Notes: generated from the letters alone by a model not told the origin. A stretch of 35,924 nucleotides of DNA from Deltaproteobacteria bacterium (GCA_025355175.1 JANYAF010000205.1:1-35924), one strand, 5' to 3'; shown: positions 16,268 through 25,088, counted from the first letter of the stretch. Program-made: numbers and translations.

Positions 16268-16780
16268 CTATTCCTTATTCCCAACAAACGCACGCAAGAC
16301 GTCGGACACAGCATCCTTGTGCTCCACCAGAATAACTTTAATGCCGGCGCTTCTGCCGGTGATCAATTGCCCCAGTTTTATGCTGTCAACGTCCAACTGG
16401 CAGCCCAGAATTCGGAGATGGTGCTCGACGAGGGCCTGTTCGATGTGGCGACAAAGGCGCTCGGCGCAGTCATTGGAGAACAATAGCAGACGGGAGATTC
16501 GATCTTTTTGCTGCGATTTCGTCCTTTGCAACAATTCATCGATGCCCTTTTTTTCAGCGGCGAGTTTGTCAAAAATATCATCAAACCCAAAGCGGACGCG
16601 TCTTTGCAACCTGGCCCTCTTAATCGCTCCGGTCAGCGCTTCACTGATATTCAGTACAGGCACTTCTATTTTGCCTTCCGGCCAAAGCCTGGTTTTTCGC
16701 GTCTCTAATGCCTGACGGATTTTTTCCGCACTACCTTCTGCTTCCAGTGGACGTGGGAAACGTATCGTTGACAAGTTCAT
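16268..16780 (-). CDS. Hypothetical protein (170 aa)
   Basis: I do not recognise this protein. It is 170 residues, mixed charge, with no signal peptide or membrane segment. The middle (~55-95) is rich in Lys, Arg and Glu and probably helical. It has a pair of cysteines around 'CAERLC' and another in 'LGCQLD'. ATG 16780 follows AAAGGA. It starts 12 bp after the stop of the ABC-F gene, so the two are very likely co-transcribed and it may assist a ribosome- or DNA-related role of that ATPase. The reading frame is intact and colinear with the operon, which supports a real gene. Confidence 0.65.
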   Translation of the reverse strand: MNLSTIRFPRPLEAEGSAEKIRQALETRKTRLWPEGKIEVPVLNISEALTGAIKRARLQRRVRFGFDDIFDKLAAEKKGIDELLQRTKSQQKDRISRLLLFSNDCAERLCRHIEQALVEHHLRILGCQLDVDSIKLGQLITGRSAGIKVILVEHKDAVSDVLRAFVGNKE

Positions 16781-16792
16781 AAGATGTTCCTT

Positions 16793-18694
16793 TTAAGTCG
16801 TAAATTTTGCGGCCAGTTCTTCGAGTTCGTCCCAGCGGTCGTAGGCCGCAGTCATTTTCGTCTCCAGTTGCTCAAGCCTTGCATTCACATCCAGCACACG
16901 GGCGGGATTGTTGGTTTTATATAAATCCGCAGAATTTAACAACGCCAACAATTGGGCTTTTTCTTTTTCCATCTTTTCAATTTTTGGGGGCAGCTCTGCA
17001 ATCTCCTGCGTTTCCTTAAAAGACAATTTACTTTTTTCTTTGGGTTGCTTTTCCTTTTTGGCTTTTGCCTCTTTGGGTACCGCCTTGGACGTCTCCTTTA
17101 TTGCCGAGCTCTGCCTGAGCCAGTCATCATAACCGCCCACATATTCCTGCAGGCGTCCTTCCCCTTCCAGCACAATCGTGGAGGTGACAACGTTGTTGAG
17201 AAACGTCCGGTCGTGGCTGACAAGCAAGATCGTTCCGCCGTATTCCAGAAGGCGATCTTCCAAAAGTTCCAGCGTTTCCGCGTCCAGATCATTGGTCGGT
17301 TCATCCAGCACCAGGACATTGGACGGCGTGCAAAAAAGCTTGGCCAAAAGCAGACGGTTGCGCTCGCCGCCGGAAAGAGATGCAACCGGCGCAAGAATCT
17401 GCGCGGGCGGAAACAAAAAATCCTGCAAATAGCCGACGACGTGGCGGGGGGCGCCGTTGATAAAAACGGTATCATTGCCGCAGGCTATGTTGTCTCTCAG
17501 GGATTTGCCCTCGTCAAACTGCGCGCGCAGCTGATCGAAATAAGCAATCGCAATCCCTGTGCCGAACTTGATCTTCCCGCCGGAGATGGGCAGTTCCCCC
17601 AGCAAAACTTTGAGTAGCGTGGTCTTACCGGAACCGTTGGGACCAATAATGCCGATTTTATCGCCGCGCAAAATCCTCGTGGAAAAAGAATCGATGATCT
17701 TTTTATTTTCATAAGCAAAACTGATTTTTTCGGCGTCGGCCACCAGCCTGCCGCTGCGCTCGGCTTCCGAAACGGCAAGCCGGACGTTCCCGTCCCGTTC
17801 GCGCCTGTGCGCGCGCTCTTCGCGTAGCGCCAGAAGCGCGCGCACGCGGCCTTCGTTGCGCGTGCGGCGGGCTTTGATGCCCTGCCGGACCCAGATTTCT
17901 TCCTTAGCCAGTTTTTTGTCGAAGGTTTGCCATTGCTTTCCCTCGCCTTCCTGCATGGCCTGTCGTCTTTCGAGATACGTCGCGTAATTGCAGGAAAAGG
18001 AAAACAGCTTGCCGCGATCGATTTCCAAAATGCGCGTGGCGATTTTTTGTAGAAACGTCCGGTCGTGCGTGACAAACATCAGGGTCTTGTCGTAATTTTG
18101 GAGAAACTCTTCCAGCCAGAGGATGGAATTAATATCCAGATGATTGGTGGGTTCATCCAAAAGCAAAATATCGGGATCGGCAACCAGCGCCCGCGCTAAG
18201 AGCACCCTGCGTTTCAACCCTGCCGATAGCAGCCGGAACTCCGCGTTTTCAGAAAGCGACGCGCGGGAAATCACCGTTTCCACTTTCTGGTGATATTGCC
18301 AGGCACCCGCCGTTTCCAGTTTATGCTGAACCTGTTCGATTTTTTTTAGAAGCGTCGGATTGTCGCCGTGGGTTAACTGCAAGGTAAGCTCGTGATATTC
18401 GTGCAATTGATCCAGATGTTCTTGACCGCCTGCGGCGACCACATCATAGACCATGCCCGGTAGATCCTCGATATCCTGGGGCATTATCGCGACGCGAACG
18501 TCCCCGCTGGAAACAATTTCCCCCTGGTCAGGAACAATGTCGCCATGAAGCAGCTTCATCAAGGTGGACTTACCTGAACCGTTTCGTCCCAGAAGTCCAA
18601 TGCGTTCCCCCGCTTCAATCTGGAGCGACGCGCCGTCGAGGAGCTGTGGTCCGCCAAAGCTCACAGAAATATTATTAATCCAAAGTAACGCCAT
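16793..18694 (-). CDS. ABC-F family ATPase (Uup-like)
   Basis: A 633-residue soluble protein with two ABC ATPase domains and no membrane part. Domain 1 has Walker A GRNGSGKST and Walker B LLLDEPTNHLD. Domain 2 has GPNGSGKTT, LSGGERNR and VLDEPTNDLD. A Lys/Glu-rich linker and a C-terminal coiled coil (last ~70 residues) match Uup. In domain 1 the signature reads LSAGLKRR (Gly to Ala). ABC-F proteins act on the ribosome or on branched DNA intermediates. The frame can extend upstream to TTG 18730 or ATG 18706, but MALLWINNISVSFGG from ATG 18694 is the usual family start. None of the candidates has a strong ribosome site. Promoter is shared within the divergent 18731-18907 gap. Confidence 0.92.
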   Translation of the reverse strand: MALLWINNISVSFGGPQLLDGASLQIEAGERIGLLGRNGSGKSTLMKLLHGDIVPDQGEIVSSGDVRVAIMPQDIEDLPGMVYDVVAAGGQEHLDQLHEYHELTLQLTHGDNPTLLKKIEQVQHKLETAGAWQYHQKVETVISRASLSENAEFRLLSAGLKRRVLLARALVADPDILLLDEPTNHLDINSILWLEEFLQNYDKTLMFVTHDRTFLQKIATRILEIDRGKLFSFSCNYATYLERRQAMQEGEGKQWQTFDKKLAKEEIWVRQGIKARRTRNEGRVRALLALREERAHRRERDGNVRLAVSEAERSGRLVADAEKISFAYENKKIIDSFSTRILRGDKIGIIGPNGSGKTTLLKVLLGELPISGGKIKFGTGIAIAYFDQLRAQFDEGKSLRDNIACGNDTVFINGAPRHVVGYLQDFLFPPAQILAPVASLSGGERNRLLLAKLFCTPSNVLVLDEPTNDLDAETLELLEDRLLEYGGTILLVSHDRTFLNNVVTSTIVLEGEGRLQEYVGGYDDWLRQSSAIKETSKAVPKEAKAKKEKQPKEKSKLSFKETQEIAELPPKIEKMEKEKAQLLALLNSADLYKTNNPARVLDVNARLEQLETKMTAAYDRWDELEELAAKFTT

Positions 18695-18820
18695 AATAAT
18701 AATCATGTCACAGTCGGCTAAGCCAGGCAAGTTGATTTACAATAAATGACTCTGGCGGGCCTATCCAAATCTTTGATTGGCATTAACATTTGTGCGCCGT
18801 CTCCGGCACATATTTGTAAG

Positions 18821-18849
18821 TTGCATAATTTACGTCTTTTGGGTATAAA
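18821..18849 (+). promoter_or_regulatory. Sigma-70 promoter of purSL
   Basis: TTGCAT (18821-18826), 17-bp spacer, TATAAA (18844-18849), about 50 bp before the purSL start, in the divergent gap next to the ABC-F gene. I see no PurR-type box. Confidence 0.55.
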
Positions 18850-18907
18850 CGCACCGTCTGCTTCATACCAGACAGATCAAAAACATTGGAAAACGTTAAG
18901 GTAAATA

Positions 18908-21889
18908 ATGGCGGATAGAATCGAAGTTGGTTTTAAAGAAGGCATTCGCGACGCTTTGGGCGAAAAGACCCAAAAGCGCATTACCGATAATCTGGCGCTG
19001 GCCGTCGCCAAAGTGGCCACCATCGAAGTCTATACCATTGCCGGGGAACTAAGCGCCGCCGAATTGCAGGACGCAGCTGTTGGGCCTCTCTCCGATCCGG
19101 TCATTCAGGAATTTTCCATCAACCGACCGCTGGCGAAAAATTTTGATTGGCTCATTGAAGTCGGTTTTCGTCCGGGCGTGACCGATAATGTCGGCAAAAC
19201 AGCCCGCGAAGCGATCTCTCTTTTACTTGGCGAGAATACCGGCGAGCGGAAAATCGCCGTTTATACCTCCCGCCAATATCTGATCAGCGGCAAAATATCT
19301 CAAACCGACGCGGGAAAAATCGCCTCCGGTCTCCTGGCAAACGATTTGATCGAACGCCATCAAGTCATCGTGGCGAGTGATTTTGATTTTAACCGTGGCC
19401 TGCCCGTTTTTGTGCCGCAGGTGATGGGCAAAGATGAACTGCAAGTTGCTCTGATCAATCTGGCGGCATTCAATCCCAACGAGCTCATAAAAATCAGCCA
19501 GGAAAAACTCCTGGCTCTGAATCTGGAAGAGATGCAAGCCATCCAGGCTTATTATCAAAATCCCGCCGTCATCAAAGCCCGCAAAAAAGTCGGGTTGAAT
19601 GAAACCACAACCGATGTGGAACTGGAATGCCTGGCACAAACCTGGTCCGAACATTGCAAACATAAAATTTTCAACAGCAAAATTGATTATACCGACGGGC
19701 GTAATAAATTAAAAATTGATTCGCTTTTCAAAAAATATATCAAAGGTTCGACGGCCAAAATCCGCAAGGCCAAAGGCAAGAAGGACTTCTGCCTTTCCGT
19801 TTTTGTGGATAACGCGGGCATCATTAAATTCAACGACGATCACAATCTGGTTTTCAAAGTGGAGACGCACAATTCGCCTTCCGCGCTTGATCCTTACGGC
19901 GGGGCGCTCACCGGCATCGTCGGCGTCAACCGAGATCCTTTCGGTACGGGCATCGGTGCAAAGTTGATTTTCAACACGGATGTGTTTTGTTTTGCCTCGC
20001 CCTTTTACAAAAAGAAACTGCCGCCCCGCATCCTGCATCCACGCCGTATTTACGAAGGCGTGCGCGAAGGCGTCGAACACGGCGGCAACAAAAGCGGCAT
20101 CCCCACGATCAATGGAAGCCTTGTTTTTGATAAACGGTATCTAGGCAAGCCATTGGTTTACTGTGGCACCGCCGGCATCATGCCCGCGCGCCTTAACGGT
20201 AAGCCCACACACACCAAGGAAATCAAACCCGGCGACGTGATCATCATGACCGGAGGCAGAATCGGCAAGGACGGCATTCACGGCGCGACTTTTTCTTCAG
20301 AAGAACTCCATGAAGGCTCGCCGGTTACCGCCGTGCAGATCGGCGATCCCATCACACAGAAGAAAATGACGGATTTTCTGCTGGTCGCCCGCAATCGCGG
20401 CCTTTATCGCGCGATTACCGATAACGGCGCAGGCGGTCTGTCTTCGTCCGTGGGTGAAATGGCGACCTACTCCGGCGGCTGCGAAATTGATTTGTCGCTG
20501 GCGCCTCTGAAATACGCGGGGCTTCAGCCCTGGGAAATTCTGGTATCGGAAGCGCAGGAGCGCATGTCGCTGGCGGTTGATCCGAAAAAAGTCGATCAGT
20601 TCATGGCACTGGCCCGCAAGATGGGCGTGGAAGCCACAGCCATGGGCAAGTTCACCAAGTCCGGAATATTTCATGCCCGCTTTGGCGAAAAAACCGTGGC
20701 CTACCTGAATATGGATTTTCTGCACGACGGCGTGCCGCAGATGAAACTTAAGGCCAAATGGAAAGCACCGAAAAACGACGAGCCGACCTTTGCCGAACCC
20801 GCCAATTTAAATAAAGCTTTTATTCGAATGCTCTCGCGTCTGAATATCTGCTCCAAAGAAGCGGTCGTGAGGCAATACGATCATGAAGTCCAGGGCGGCT
20901 CTGTGATCAAACCCATGGTGGGCGTGCAAAACGACGGGCCGTCGGATGCGGGTATTGTGCGGCCGATTCTTACTTCCATGGAAGGCGTGGTTGTAGCGCA
21001 TGGCATTTGCCCGCGCTACAGCGATATCGACGCCTACCATATGACGGCCTGCGCCATTGACGAAGCCATCCGCAATGCCGTGGCCGTGGGCGCTGATCTG
21101 GATCATCTGGCGGGACTGGATAACTTCTGCTGGTGCGATCCCGTCAAGTCTAACAAAACGCCCGACGGCGAATACAAGCTGGCACAACTGGTGCGCTCGA
21201 ATATGGCCATTTATGATTACACCACCGCCTTTGGCGTGCCTTGCATTTCCGGCAAAGACAGCATGAAAAACGACTACGCCATAGGCCTTACGAAAATCTC
21301 CGTGCCGCCGACGCTGCTTTATTCGGTGATCGGCAAGATCAAGGATGTCCGCAAAGCCGTGACCATGGACGCCAAGCGGCCGCAGGATCTGGTTTACATT
21401 ATCGGGGAAACCCTCGATGAACTGGGCGGCTCCGAGTGGTTTGCCGAGCACAGAGCGATTGGCAACAAAGTCCCGCAGGTGGACGTAAAAAAAGCCATCA
21501 AAAAATATCGCGCCCTGCACAAGGCCATCCAGTCAGGCCTTATCGCCTCCTGTCATGATTGCTCCGACGGGGGCTTAGGCATCGCGCTCATCGAAACCGC
21601 GTTTGCCGGGGGATTGGGCATGAATATCGACTTAAAAGATGTTCCTTATCGCGGCAAGAAGCGCAACGATTATGTTTTATTTTCCGAGACAGCCAGCCGT
21701 TTTGTCGTGACCATCCATCCGAAAGATCAAGGCCGGTTTGAAAATATCATGGATGGAAGCGTACTGAATGAAATCGGCTTTGTCGCGGGCGACGGACTCT
21801 TCCAGATCACCGGCCTCAATGGCAAACTGATTATGAAAGAAAAAATCAGCAACCTTAAAGAAGCCTGGCAGAAGCCGCTTAATTTTTAG
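18908..21889 (+). CDS. purL: Phosphoribosylformylglycinamidine synthase, PurS-PurL fusion
   Basis: A 993-residue protein. The N-terminal ~170 residues hold two PurS-like units (EVGFKEGIRDALGEKTQKRI at 5-24 and EVGFRPGVTDNVGKTAREAI at ~88-107). The rest is the duplicated ATP-grasp-like PurL core (VFKVETHNSPSALDPYGGALTG, GGNKSGIPT, SCHDCSDGG). It converts FGAR, glutamine and ATP to FGAM, the fourth step of purine synthesis. The glutaminase is encoded separately just downstream (purQ), so the pair makes a split version of the large single-chain enzyme. Such PurSL proteins are known in Deltaproteobacteria. ATG 18908 has a weak TAAGGT site. Cytoplasmic. Confidence 0.95.
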   Translation: MADRIEVGFKEGIRDALGEKTQKRITDNLALAVAKVATIEVYTIAGELSAAELQDAAVGPLSDPVIQEFSINRPLAKNFDWLIEVGFRPGVTDNVGKTAREAISLLLGENTGERKIAVYTSRQYLISGKISQTDAGKIASGLLANDLIERHQVIVASDFDFNRGLPVFVPQVMGKDELQVALINLAAFNPNELIKISQEKLLALNLEEMQAIQAYYQNPAVIKARKKVGLNETTTDVELECLAQTWSEHCKHKIFNSKIDYTDGRNKLKIDSLFKKYIKGSTAKIRKAKGKKDFCLSVFVDNAGIIKFNDDHNLVFKVETHNSPSALDPYGGALTGIVGVNRDPFGTGIGAKLIFNTDVFCFASPFYKKKLPPRILHPRRIYEGVREGVEHGGNKSGIPTINGSLVFDKRYLGKPLVYCGTAGIMPARLNGKPTHTKEIKPGDVIIMTGGRIGKDGIHGATFSSEELHEGSPVTAVQIGDPITQKKMTDFLLVARNRGLYRAITDNGAGGLSSSVGEMATYSGGCEIDLSLAPLKYAGLQPWEILVSEAQERMSLAVDPKKVDQFMALARKMGVEATAMGKFTKSGIFHARFGEKTVAYLNMDFLHDGVPQMKLKAKWKAPKNDEPTFAEPANLNKAFIRMLSRLNICSKEAVVRQYDHEVQGGSVIKPMVGVQNDGPSDAGIVRPILTSMEGVVVAHGICPRYSDIDAYHMTACAIDEAIRNAVAVGADLDHLAGLDNFCWCDPVKSNKTPDGEYKLAQLVRSNMAIYDYTTAFGVPCISGKDSMKNDYAIGLTKISVPPTLLYSVIGKIKDVRKAVTMDAKRPQDLVYIIGETLDELGGSEWFAEHRAIGNKVPQVDVKKAIKKYRALHKAIQSGLIASCHDCSDGGLGIALIETAFAGGLGMNIDLKDVPYRGKKRNDYVLFSETASRFVVTIHPKDQGRFENIMDGSVLNEIGFVAGDGLFQITGLNGKLIMKEKISNLKEAWQKPLNF

Positions 21890-21903
21890 ACAGGATTAAA
21901 GAT

Positions 21904-22728
21904 ATGACCCGCAAAGTAAAGGCAATTGTGTTGACCGGCAACGGCACCAACTGTGAGATGGAAATGGCGCACGCCTGCAAACTCGCCTGCGCCGATCAAA
22001 TTGATATTGTGCATATCAGTGAATTACTTTTCGGAGAAAAACGTCTGTCCGATTATAATTTTCTGAATCTTCCGGGCGGTTTCCTGGACGGCGACGATCT
22101 GGGCTCGGCCAAAGCCGGTGCCAACCGCTTTCTGCACGCGCGCATCGCCGGTTCGAGTGAAATGCTTATCGAAGATCTGCTCAAATTTATTGCCGACGGG
22201 AAGCTCATTCTGGGCATCTGCAACGGTTTTCAACTCATGGTGAAACTGGGATTGCTTCCGGCGCTTGCCGGCAATTTTACAAAGCAGAGCACTACGTTGA
22301 CCTTTAACGATTCAGGACGATTCGAAGACCGCTGGGTATACCTCAAGGCCAACGATCAGAGCCCCTGTGTTTTCACCCGTGGCATCGATACGGTTTATTA
22401 TCCGGTGCGTCACGGCGAAGGTAAGTTTGTGCCGGAAAGCGCCGCCATTCTGAAAGAAATCGAAAAGAAAAATCTCGTGGCGCTTCAATATTGCGAGCTT
22501 ACCCGTGCCATCACGATGGACTATCCTGACAACCCCAACGGCTCAACAAACGCCATCGCCGGCGTCTGCAATGAAACCGGCCGGCTCTTCGGTTTAATGC
22601 CGCACCCCGAAGCTTTCCTGCACCGCACCAACCACCCCCGCTGGACACGCGAAACCCTGCCGGAAGAAGGACAGGGCCTGGCTATTTTCCAAAATGCGAT
22701 CCGCTTCATCCGCGGCAAAGATTTCTAG
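21904..22728 (+). CDS. purQ: Phosphoribosylformylglycinamidine synthase, glutaminase subunit PurQ
   Basis: A 274-residue class I glutamine amidotransferase. The nucleophile cysteine is in GICNGFQ and the His-Glu pair is in MPHPEAF near the C terminus. LTGNGTNCE at the N terminus and the oxyanion segment LPGGFLDGDDLG are typical. It supplies ammonia to the PurSL protein encoded 14 bp upstream; the close spacing implies one operon. It is longer than Bacillus-type PurQ (~227 residues) and resembles the glutaminase end of large PurL. Confidence 0.95.
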   Translation: MTRKVKAIVLTGNGTNCEMEMAHACKLACADQIDIVHISELLFGEKRLSDYNFLNLPGGFLDGDDLGSAKAGANRFLHARIAGSSEMLIEDLLKFIADGKLILGICNGFQLMVKLGLLPALAGNFTKQSTTLTFNDSGRFEDRWVYLKANDQSPCVFTRGIDTVYYPVRHGEGKFVPESAAILKEIEKKNLVALQYCELTRAITMDYPDNPNGSTNAIAGVCNETGRLFGLMPHPEAFLHRTNHPRWTRETLPEEGQGLAIFQNAIRFIRGKDF

Positions 22729-22737
22729 TTTTTCCTG

Positions 22738-22780
22738 TTGACTTTTCGAGCTTGTCGTCTATACTAACAAGTATAGACGA
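22738..22780 (+). promoter_or_regulatory. vapBC promoter and palindromic operator
   Basis: TTGACT (22738-22743), 16-bp spacer, TATACT (22760-22765). A perfect 11-bp inverted repeat, TCGTCTATACT / AGTATAGACGA around AACA (22755-22780), covers the -10. This is the expected site for VapB/VapBC autorepression. Confidence 0.85.
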
Positions 22781-22801
22781 AGGATGTGGAGGCAAAAGAC
22801 C

Positions 22802-23029
22802 ATGAATACAGCTAAACTGTTTAAAAACGGCAGCAGTCAGGCAGTGCGCCTGCCCAAGGAATACAATTTTGAAGGCACGGAAGTGTATGCACAGAAAATC
22901 GGCCGTTCCGTGGTGCTTTTGCCGAAGGACAATCCGTGGGAAATACTCATCGGCAGCGTTAATGATTTTACCACTGATTATCTCGCCAAACACGTTCAAC
23001 CGCCTTTACAGAAAAGGAATGGCCTGTAA
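22802..23029 (+). CDS. vapB: VapB-type antitoxin (AbrB/SpoVT fold)
   Basis: A 75-residue protein with a swapped-hairpin AbrB-like N terminus (TAKLFKNGSSQAVRLPKEY) that binds DNA, and a C-terminal tail that should cover the toxin active site. I use ATG 22802, behind GGAGG, rather than an in-frame GTG at 22784. The stop overlaps the toxin start (TAATG). It binds VapC and, with it, the palindrome at 22755-22780. Confidence 0.92.
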   Translation: MNTAKLFKNGSSQAVRLPKEYNFEGTEVYAQKIGRSVVLLPKDNPWEILIGSVNDFTTDYLAKHVQPPLQKRNGL

Positions 23030-23427
23030 TGCGCTACCTTCTGGATACGGATATTTGCATTTACATCATAAAAAAACAGCCAGTTAAAGTTTTTAATCGC
23101 CTCAGAAAGTGTTCCATCGGCGATGTAGCGGTATCCTCCATCACCGTTGCCGAACTCGAATACGGCGCGGCCAAAAGCAGCAGACCGGATCAAAACCACA
23201 ATGCGCTGCTTGCTTTCCTGTCCCCTTTCGAAATTCTGCCGTTTGATGATCAGGCGGCCATCCACTACGGCGACATTCGATCCCATCTGGAAAAGGCAGG
23301 CAAGATTATCGGATCAATGGATATGTTGATTGCCGCCCATGCCCGCAGCATTCCTCTTATCCTTGTGACCAACAACAGCGGCGAATTTGCACGTGTACCT
23401 GATTTGCGGGTGGAAAACTGGGTGTAA
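23029..23427 (+). CDS. vapC: VapC-type PIN-domain toxin ribonuclease
   Basis: A 132-residue PIN domain. Acidic metal-site residues are D6, E42 and D98, followed by the conserved VTNN...EF (113-120) and the usual VENWV end. VapC toxins are Mg-dependent endoribonucleases that cut tRNA or rRNA and stop translation. The start overlaps vapB by one base. All catalytic residues are present, so the pair looks functional. The pair lies between purine-synthesis genes and a tonB-like gene, without mobile-element marks. Confidence 0.93.
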   Translation: MRYLLDTDICIYIIKKQPVKVFNRLRKCSIGDVAVSSITVAELEYGAAKSSRPDQNHNALLAFLSPFEILPFDDQAAIHYGDIRSHLEKAGKIIGSMDMLIAAHARSIPLILVTNNSGEFARVPDLRVENWV

Positions 23428-23544
23428 AATACGTAACCGGCAAAAAGTCATGCCGACATAAAGAGAACACCGACTTGCGAAAGCAATAAACGCTAAATGT
23501 TCTGGCTTTTTTCATATCATTTCAAAGAGACGGTGAGGATCCTC

Positions 23545-24111
23545 TCAATCCTTCATACGATAGCGGAAAGAAGCAATAATGTGGATGCGTGACAGTTTGT
23601 ATTGTGGAGGCAACGGTTGAAAAGGCGCGGCGGCCCGAACAACATCCAGCGTGCCGGAATCAAGATTAACAAAACCGGAGGAAGTCATCCGCACGACATG
23701 GAGAAGAGAGCCTTTCGCGTCAATCGATATTTTGATTACCACCACCCCTTCTTCACTCTTTTCATACGCGCCGGGCGGATACTTCCAAATACGCATAATC
23801 TTATTTTTCACTCCCGCTAAATAAGCCGCATATTTGACATCGGAGGCGCCGATACTCACCGTGTCCTCCCGCCCGCCTTCCGGCATCGGCACCTGTTTTG
23901 CTTCTTCAGCTTGCTGCGACGTTTTTTCCCGCGCGGTGTTTTCGTCTATTTTCGGTTCGACCGTGGATTGGCGTTGCGTAATTTCTACCGTGAAAAGTTT
24001 TTCGGCTTTAACGTTGGCACGCAAGTCAACCACACTACTGACAGAAATCAGCACGACATGCCCGATGATGGATATCATGACCGGCCAAAGGAATAATTTT
24101 TCTGGATCCAT
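23545..24111 (-). CDS. TonB-family energy transducer/periplasmic protein
   Basis: A 188-residue protein from ATG 24111 (AGGCGG upstream). A longer frame from GTG/ATG codons up to 24174 adds 21 residues of unlikely type. It has one N-terminal membrane segment (~9-27, WPVMISIIGHVVLISVSSVV), a charged Glu/Gln/Lys-rich periplasmic linker and a TonB C-terminal domain (~105-188; AYLAGVKNKIMRIWKYPPGA...). TonB-like proteins couple inner-membrane ExbBD proton-motive energy to outer-membrane receptors; TolA-like roles also occur. No exbBD or receptor gene is in the window, so the partner is unknown. It is divergent from tadA with a 95-bp shared gap. Confidence 0.85.
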   Translation of the reverse strand: MDPEKLFLWPVMISIIGHVVLISVSSVVDLRANVKAEKLFTVEITQRQSTVEPKIDENTAREKTSQQAEEAKQVPMPEGGREDTVSIGASDVKYAAYLAGVKNKIMRIWKYPPGAYEKSEEGVVVIKISIDAKGSLLHVVRMTSSGFVNLDSGTLDVVRAAAPFQPLPPQYKLSRIHIIASFRYRMKD

Positions 24112-24206
24112 GTTATCCCGCCTGAGTAGAATCATATACGGCATTTGCCTCAAAATCAACATTATGATAACCAAAAGACAAAATTAAACGAAGTTGAGAG
24201 CAACTG

Positions 24207-24680
24207 ATGCTGACGGACATTGACTTTATGAATATCGCGCTTCAAGAAGCAGTCGTCGGGTACAAGCAAAACGAGGTACCGATTGGCGCAGTGCTGGTGC
24301 AAGAGGGCCAAATACTGGCGCAGGCGCATAATGCGCCCATTGCCTCAAAGGACCCCTCTGCACACGCGGAAATGCTGGCGATCCGCAAGGCCTGCGAGAA
24401 AACAGGTAATTACCGACTGACCGGAGCGTCGCTCTATGTGACACTGGAACCCTGCGTGATGTGCGCCGGCGCGATTCTCCAGGCAAGACTTAAGCGGGTT
24501 ATTTTCGGCGCGCGCGATCCAAAGGCCGGCGCTGTGGTTTCCCTCTATCGTATTTTAAATGATAACCGGTTGAATCATCAGGTGGATGTAACGGAAGGGG
24601 TTTTGCAGGAAGAGTGCGGGGAAATTTTGAGTAGATTTTTTAAGGAAAAGAGGATAAGAGCCGATTCGGCGGATAAATAA
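24207..24680 (+). CDS. tadA: tRNA-specific adenosine deaminase TadA
   Basis: A 157-residue zinc deaminase. The zinc and proton-shuttle residues are H53-A-E55 and P-C83-x-x-C86. The C-terminal helix ends in SRFFKEKR, as in TadA. It converts A34 to inosine in tRNA-Arg(ACG). The order tadA, tRNA-Ser, SRP RNA, dnaX, ybaB, recR matches the conserved arrangement in Bacillus subtilis, which supports the assignment over other cytidine/guanine deaminases. Confidence 0.95.
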   Translation: MLTDIDFMNIALQEAVVGYKQNEVPIGAVLVQEGQILAQAHNAPIASKDPSAHAEMLAIRKACEKTGNYRLTGASLYVTLEPCVMCAGAILQARLKRVIFGARDPKAGAVVSLYRILNDNRLNHQVDVTEGVLQEECGEILSRFFKEKRIRADSADK

Positions 24681-24686
24681 GTCGCG

Positions 24687-24779
24687 GAGAGATGTCTGAG
24701 TGGCCGAAGGAGCACGACTGGAAATCGTGTGTGCGCCCACAAAGGTGCACCGCGGGTTCGAATCCCGCTCTCTCCGCCA
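24687..24779 (+). tRNA. tRNA-Ser (anticodon GGA)
   Basis: A class II tRNA of 93 nt including encoded CCA. The acceptor arms GGAGAGA / TCTCTCC close perfectly, with discriminator G. The anticodon loop CTGGAAA gives GGA. It has a long variable arm (GTGCGCCCACAAAGGTGCAC) and a T-arm with GGTTCGAATCC. It reads UCC/UCU serine codons. Confidence 0.97.
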
Positions 24780-24784
24780 GAAAT

Positions 24785-24824
24785 AATACCGTAGAGACGT
24801 TCACGGCGACGTCTCTACGGTATT
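24785..24824. repeat. 16-bp perfect inverted repeat after tRNA-Ser(GGA)
   Basis: Arms AATACCGTAGAGACGT and ACGTCTCTACGGTATT are fully complementary, with an 8-nt loop (24801-24808). It begins 6 bp after the tRNA CCA. It could end tRNA transcription or be a copy of a dispersed repeat; a related imperfect copy follows the next tRNA. Confidence 0.8.
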
Positions 24825-24842
24825 TATGATCTTTGAACAAGC

Positions 24843-24936
24843 GGAGAGTTACCGAAGTGGTCGTAACGGGATCGACTCGAAATCGATTTGGGGGCCACAA
24901 GCTCCCACGGGGGTTCGAATCCCCCACTCTCCGCCA
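24843..24936 (+). tRNA. tRNA-Ser (anticodon CGA)
   Basis: A class II tRNA of 94 nt with encoded CCA. The acceptor is GGAGAGT / ACTCTCC with discriminator G. The anticodon loop CTCGAAA gives CGA. It has a long variable arm and GGTTCGAATCC in the T-arm. It reads UCG codons. Confidence 0.97.
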
Positions 24937-24947
24937 GAATCATATTG

Positions 24948-24975
24948 TAGGGGCGTTGCCTGCAATGTCTCTACG
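24948..24975. repeat. Degenerate copy of the tRNA-flanking inverted repeat
   Basis: GTAGGGGCGTT...AATGTCTCTAC has the same layout and partial sequence as the perfect repeat at 24785-24824, here 12 bp after the second tRNA-Ser CCA. The arms are imperfect. Confidence 0.5.
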
Positions 24976-25088
24976 GCAAGTGTTTTCCTGAACAGGTTTT
25001 TACCGCGCCTGATCACCCACCTGAAAATTTGGGTTGATTCCTGCTGATTTATCCATTAAGAGTCTGGGTCAGTATTCATTAAAAATAT

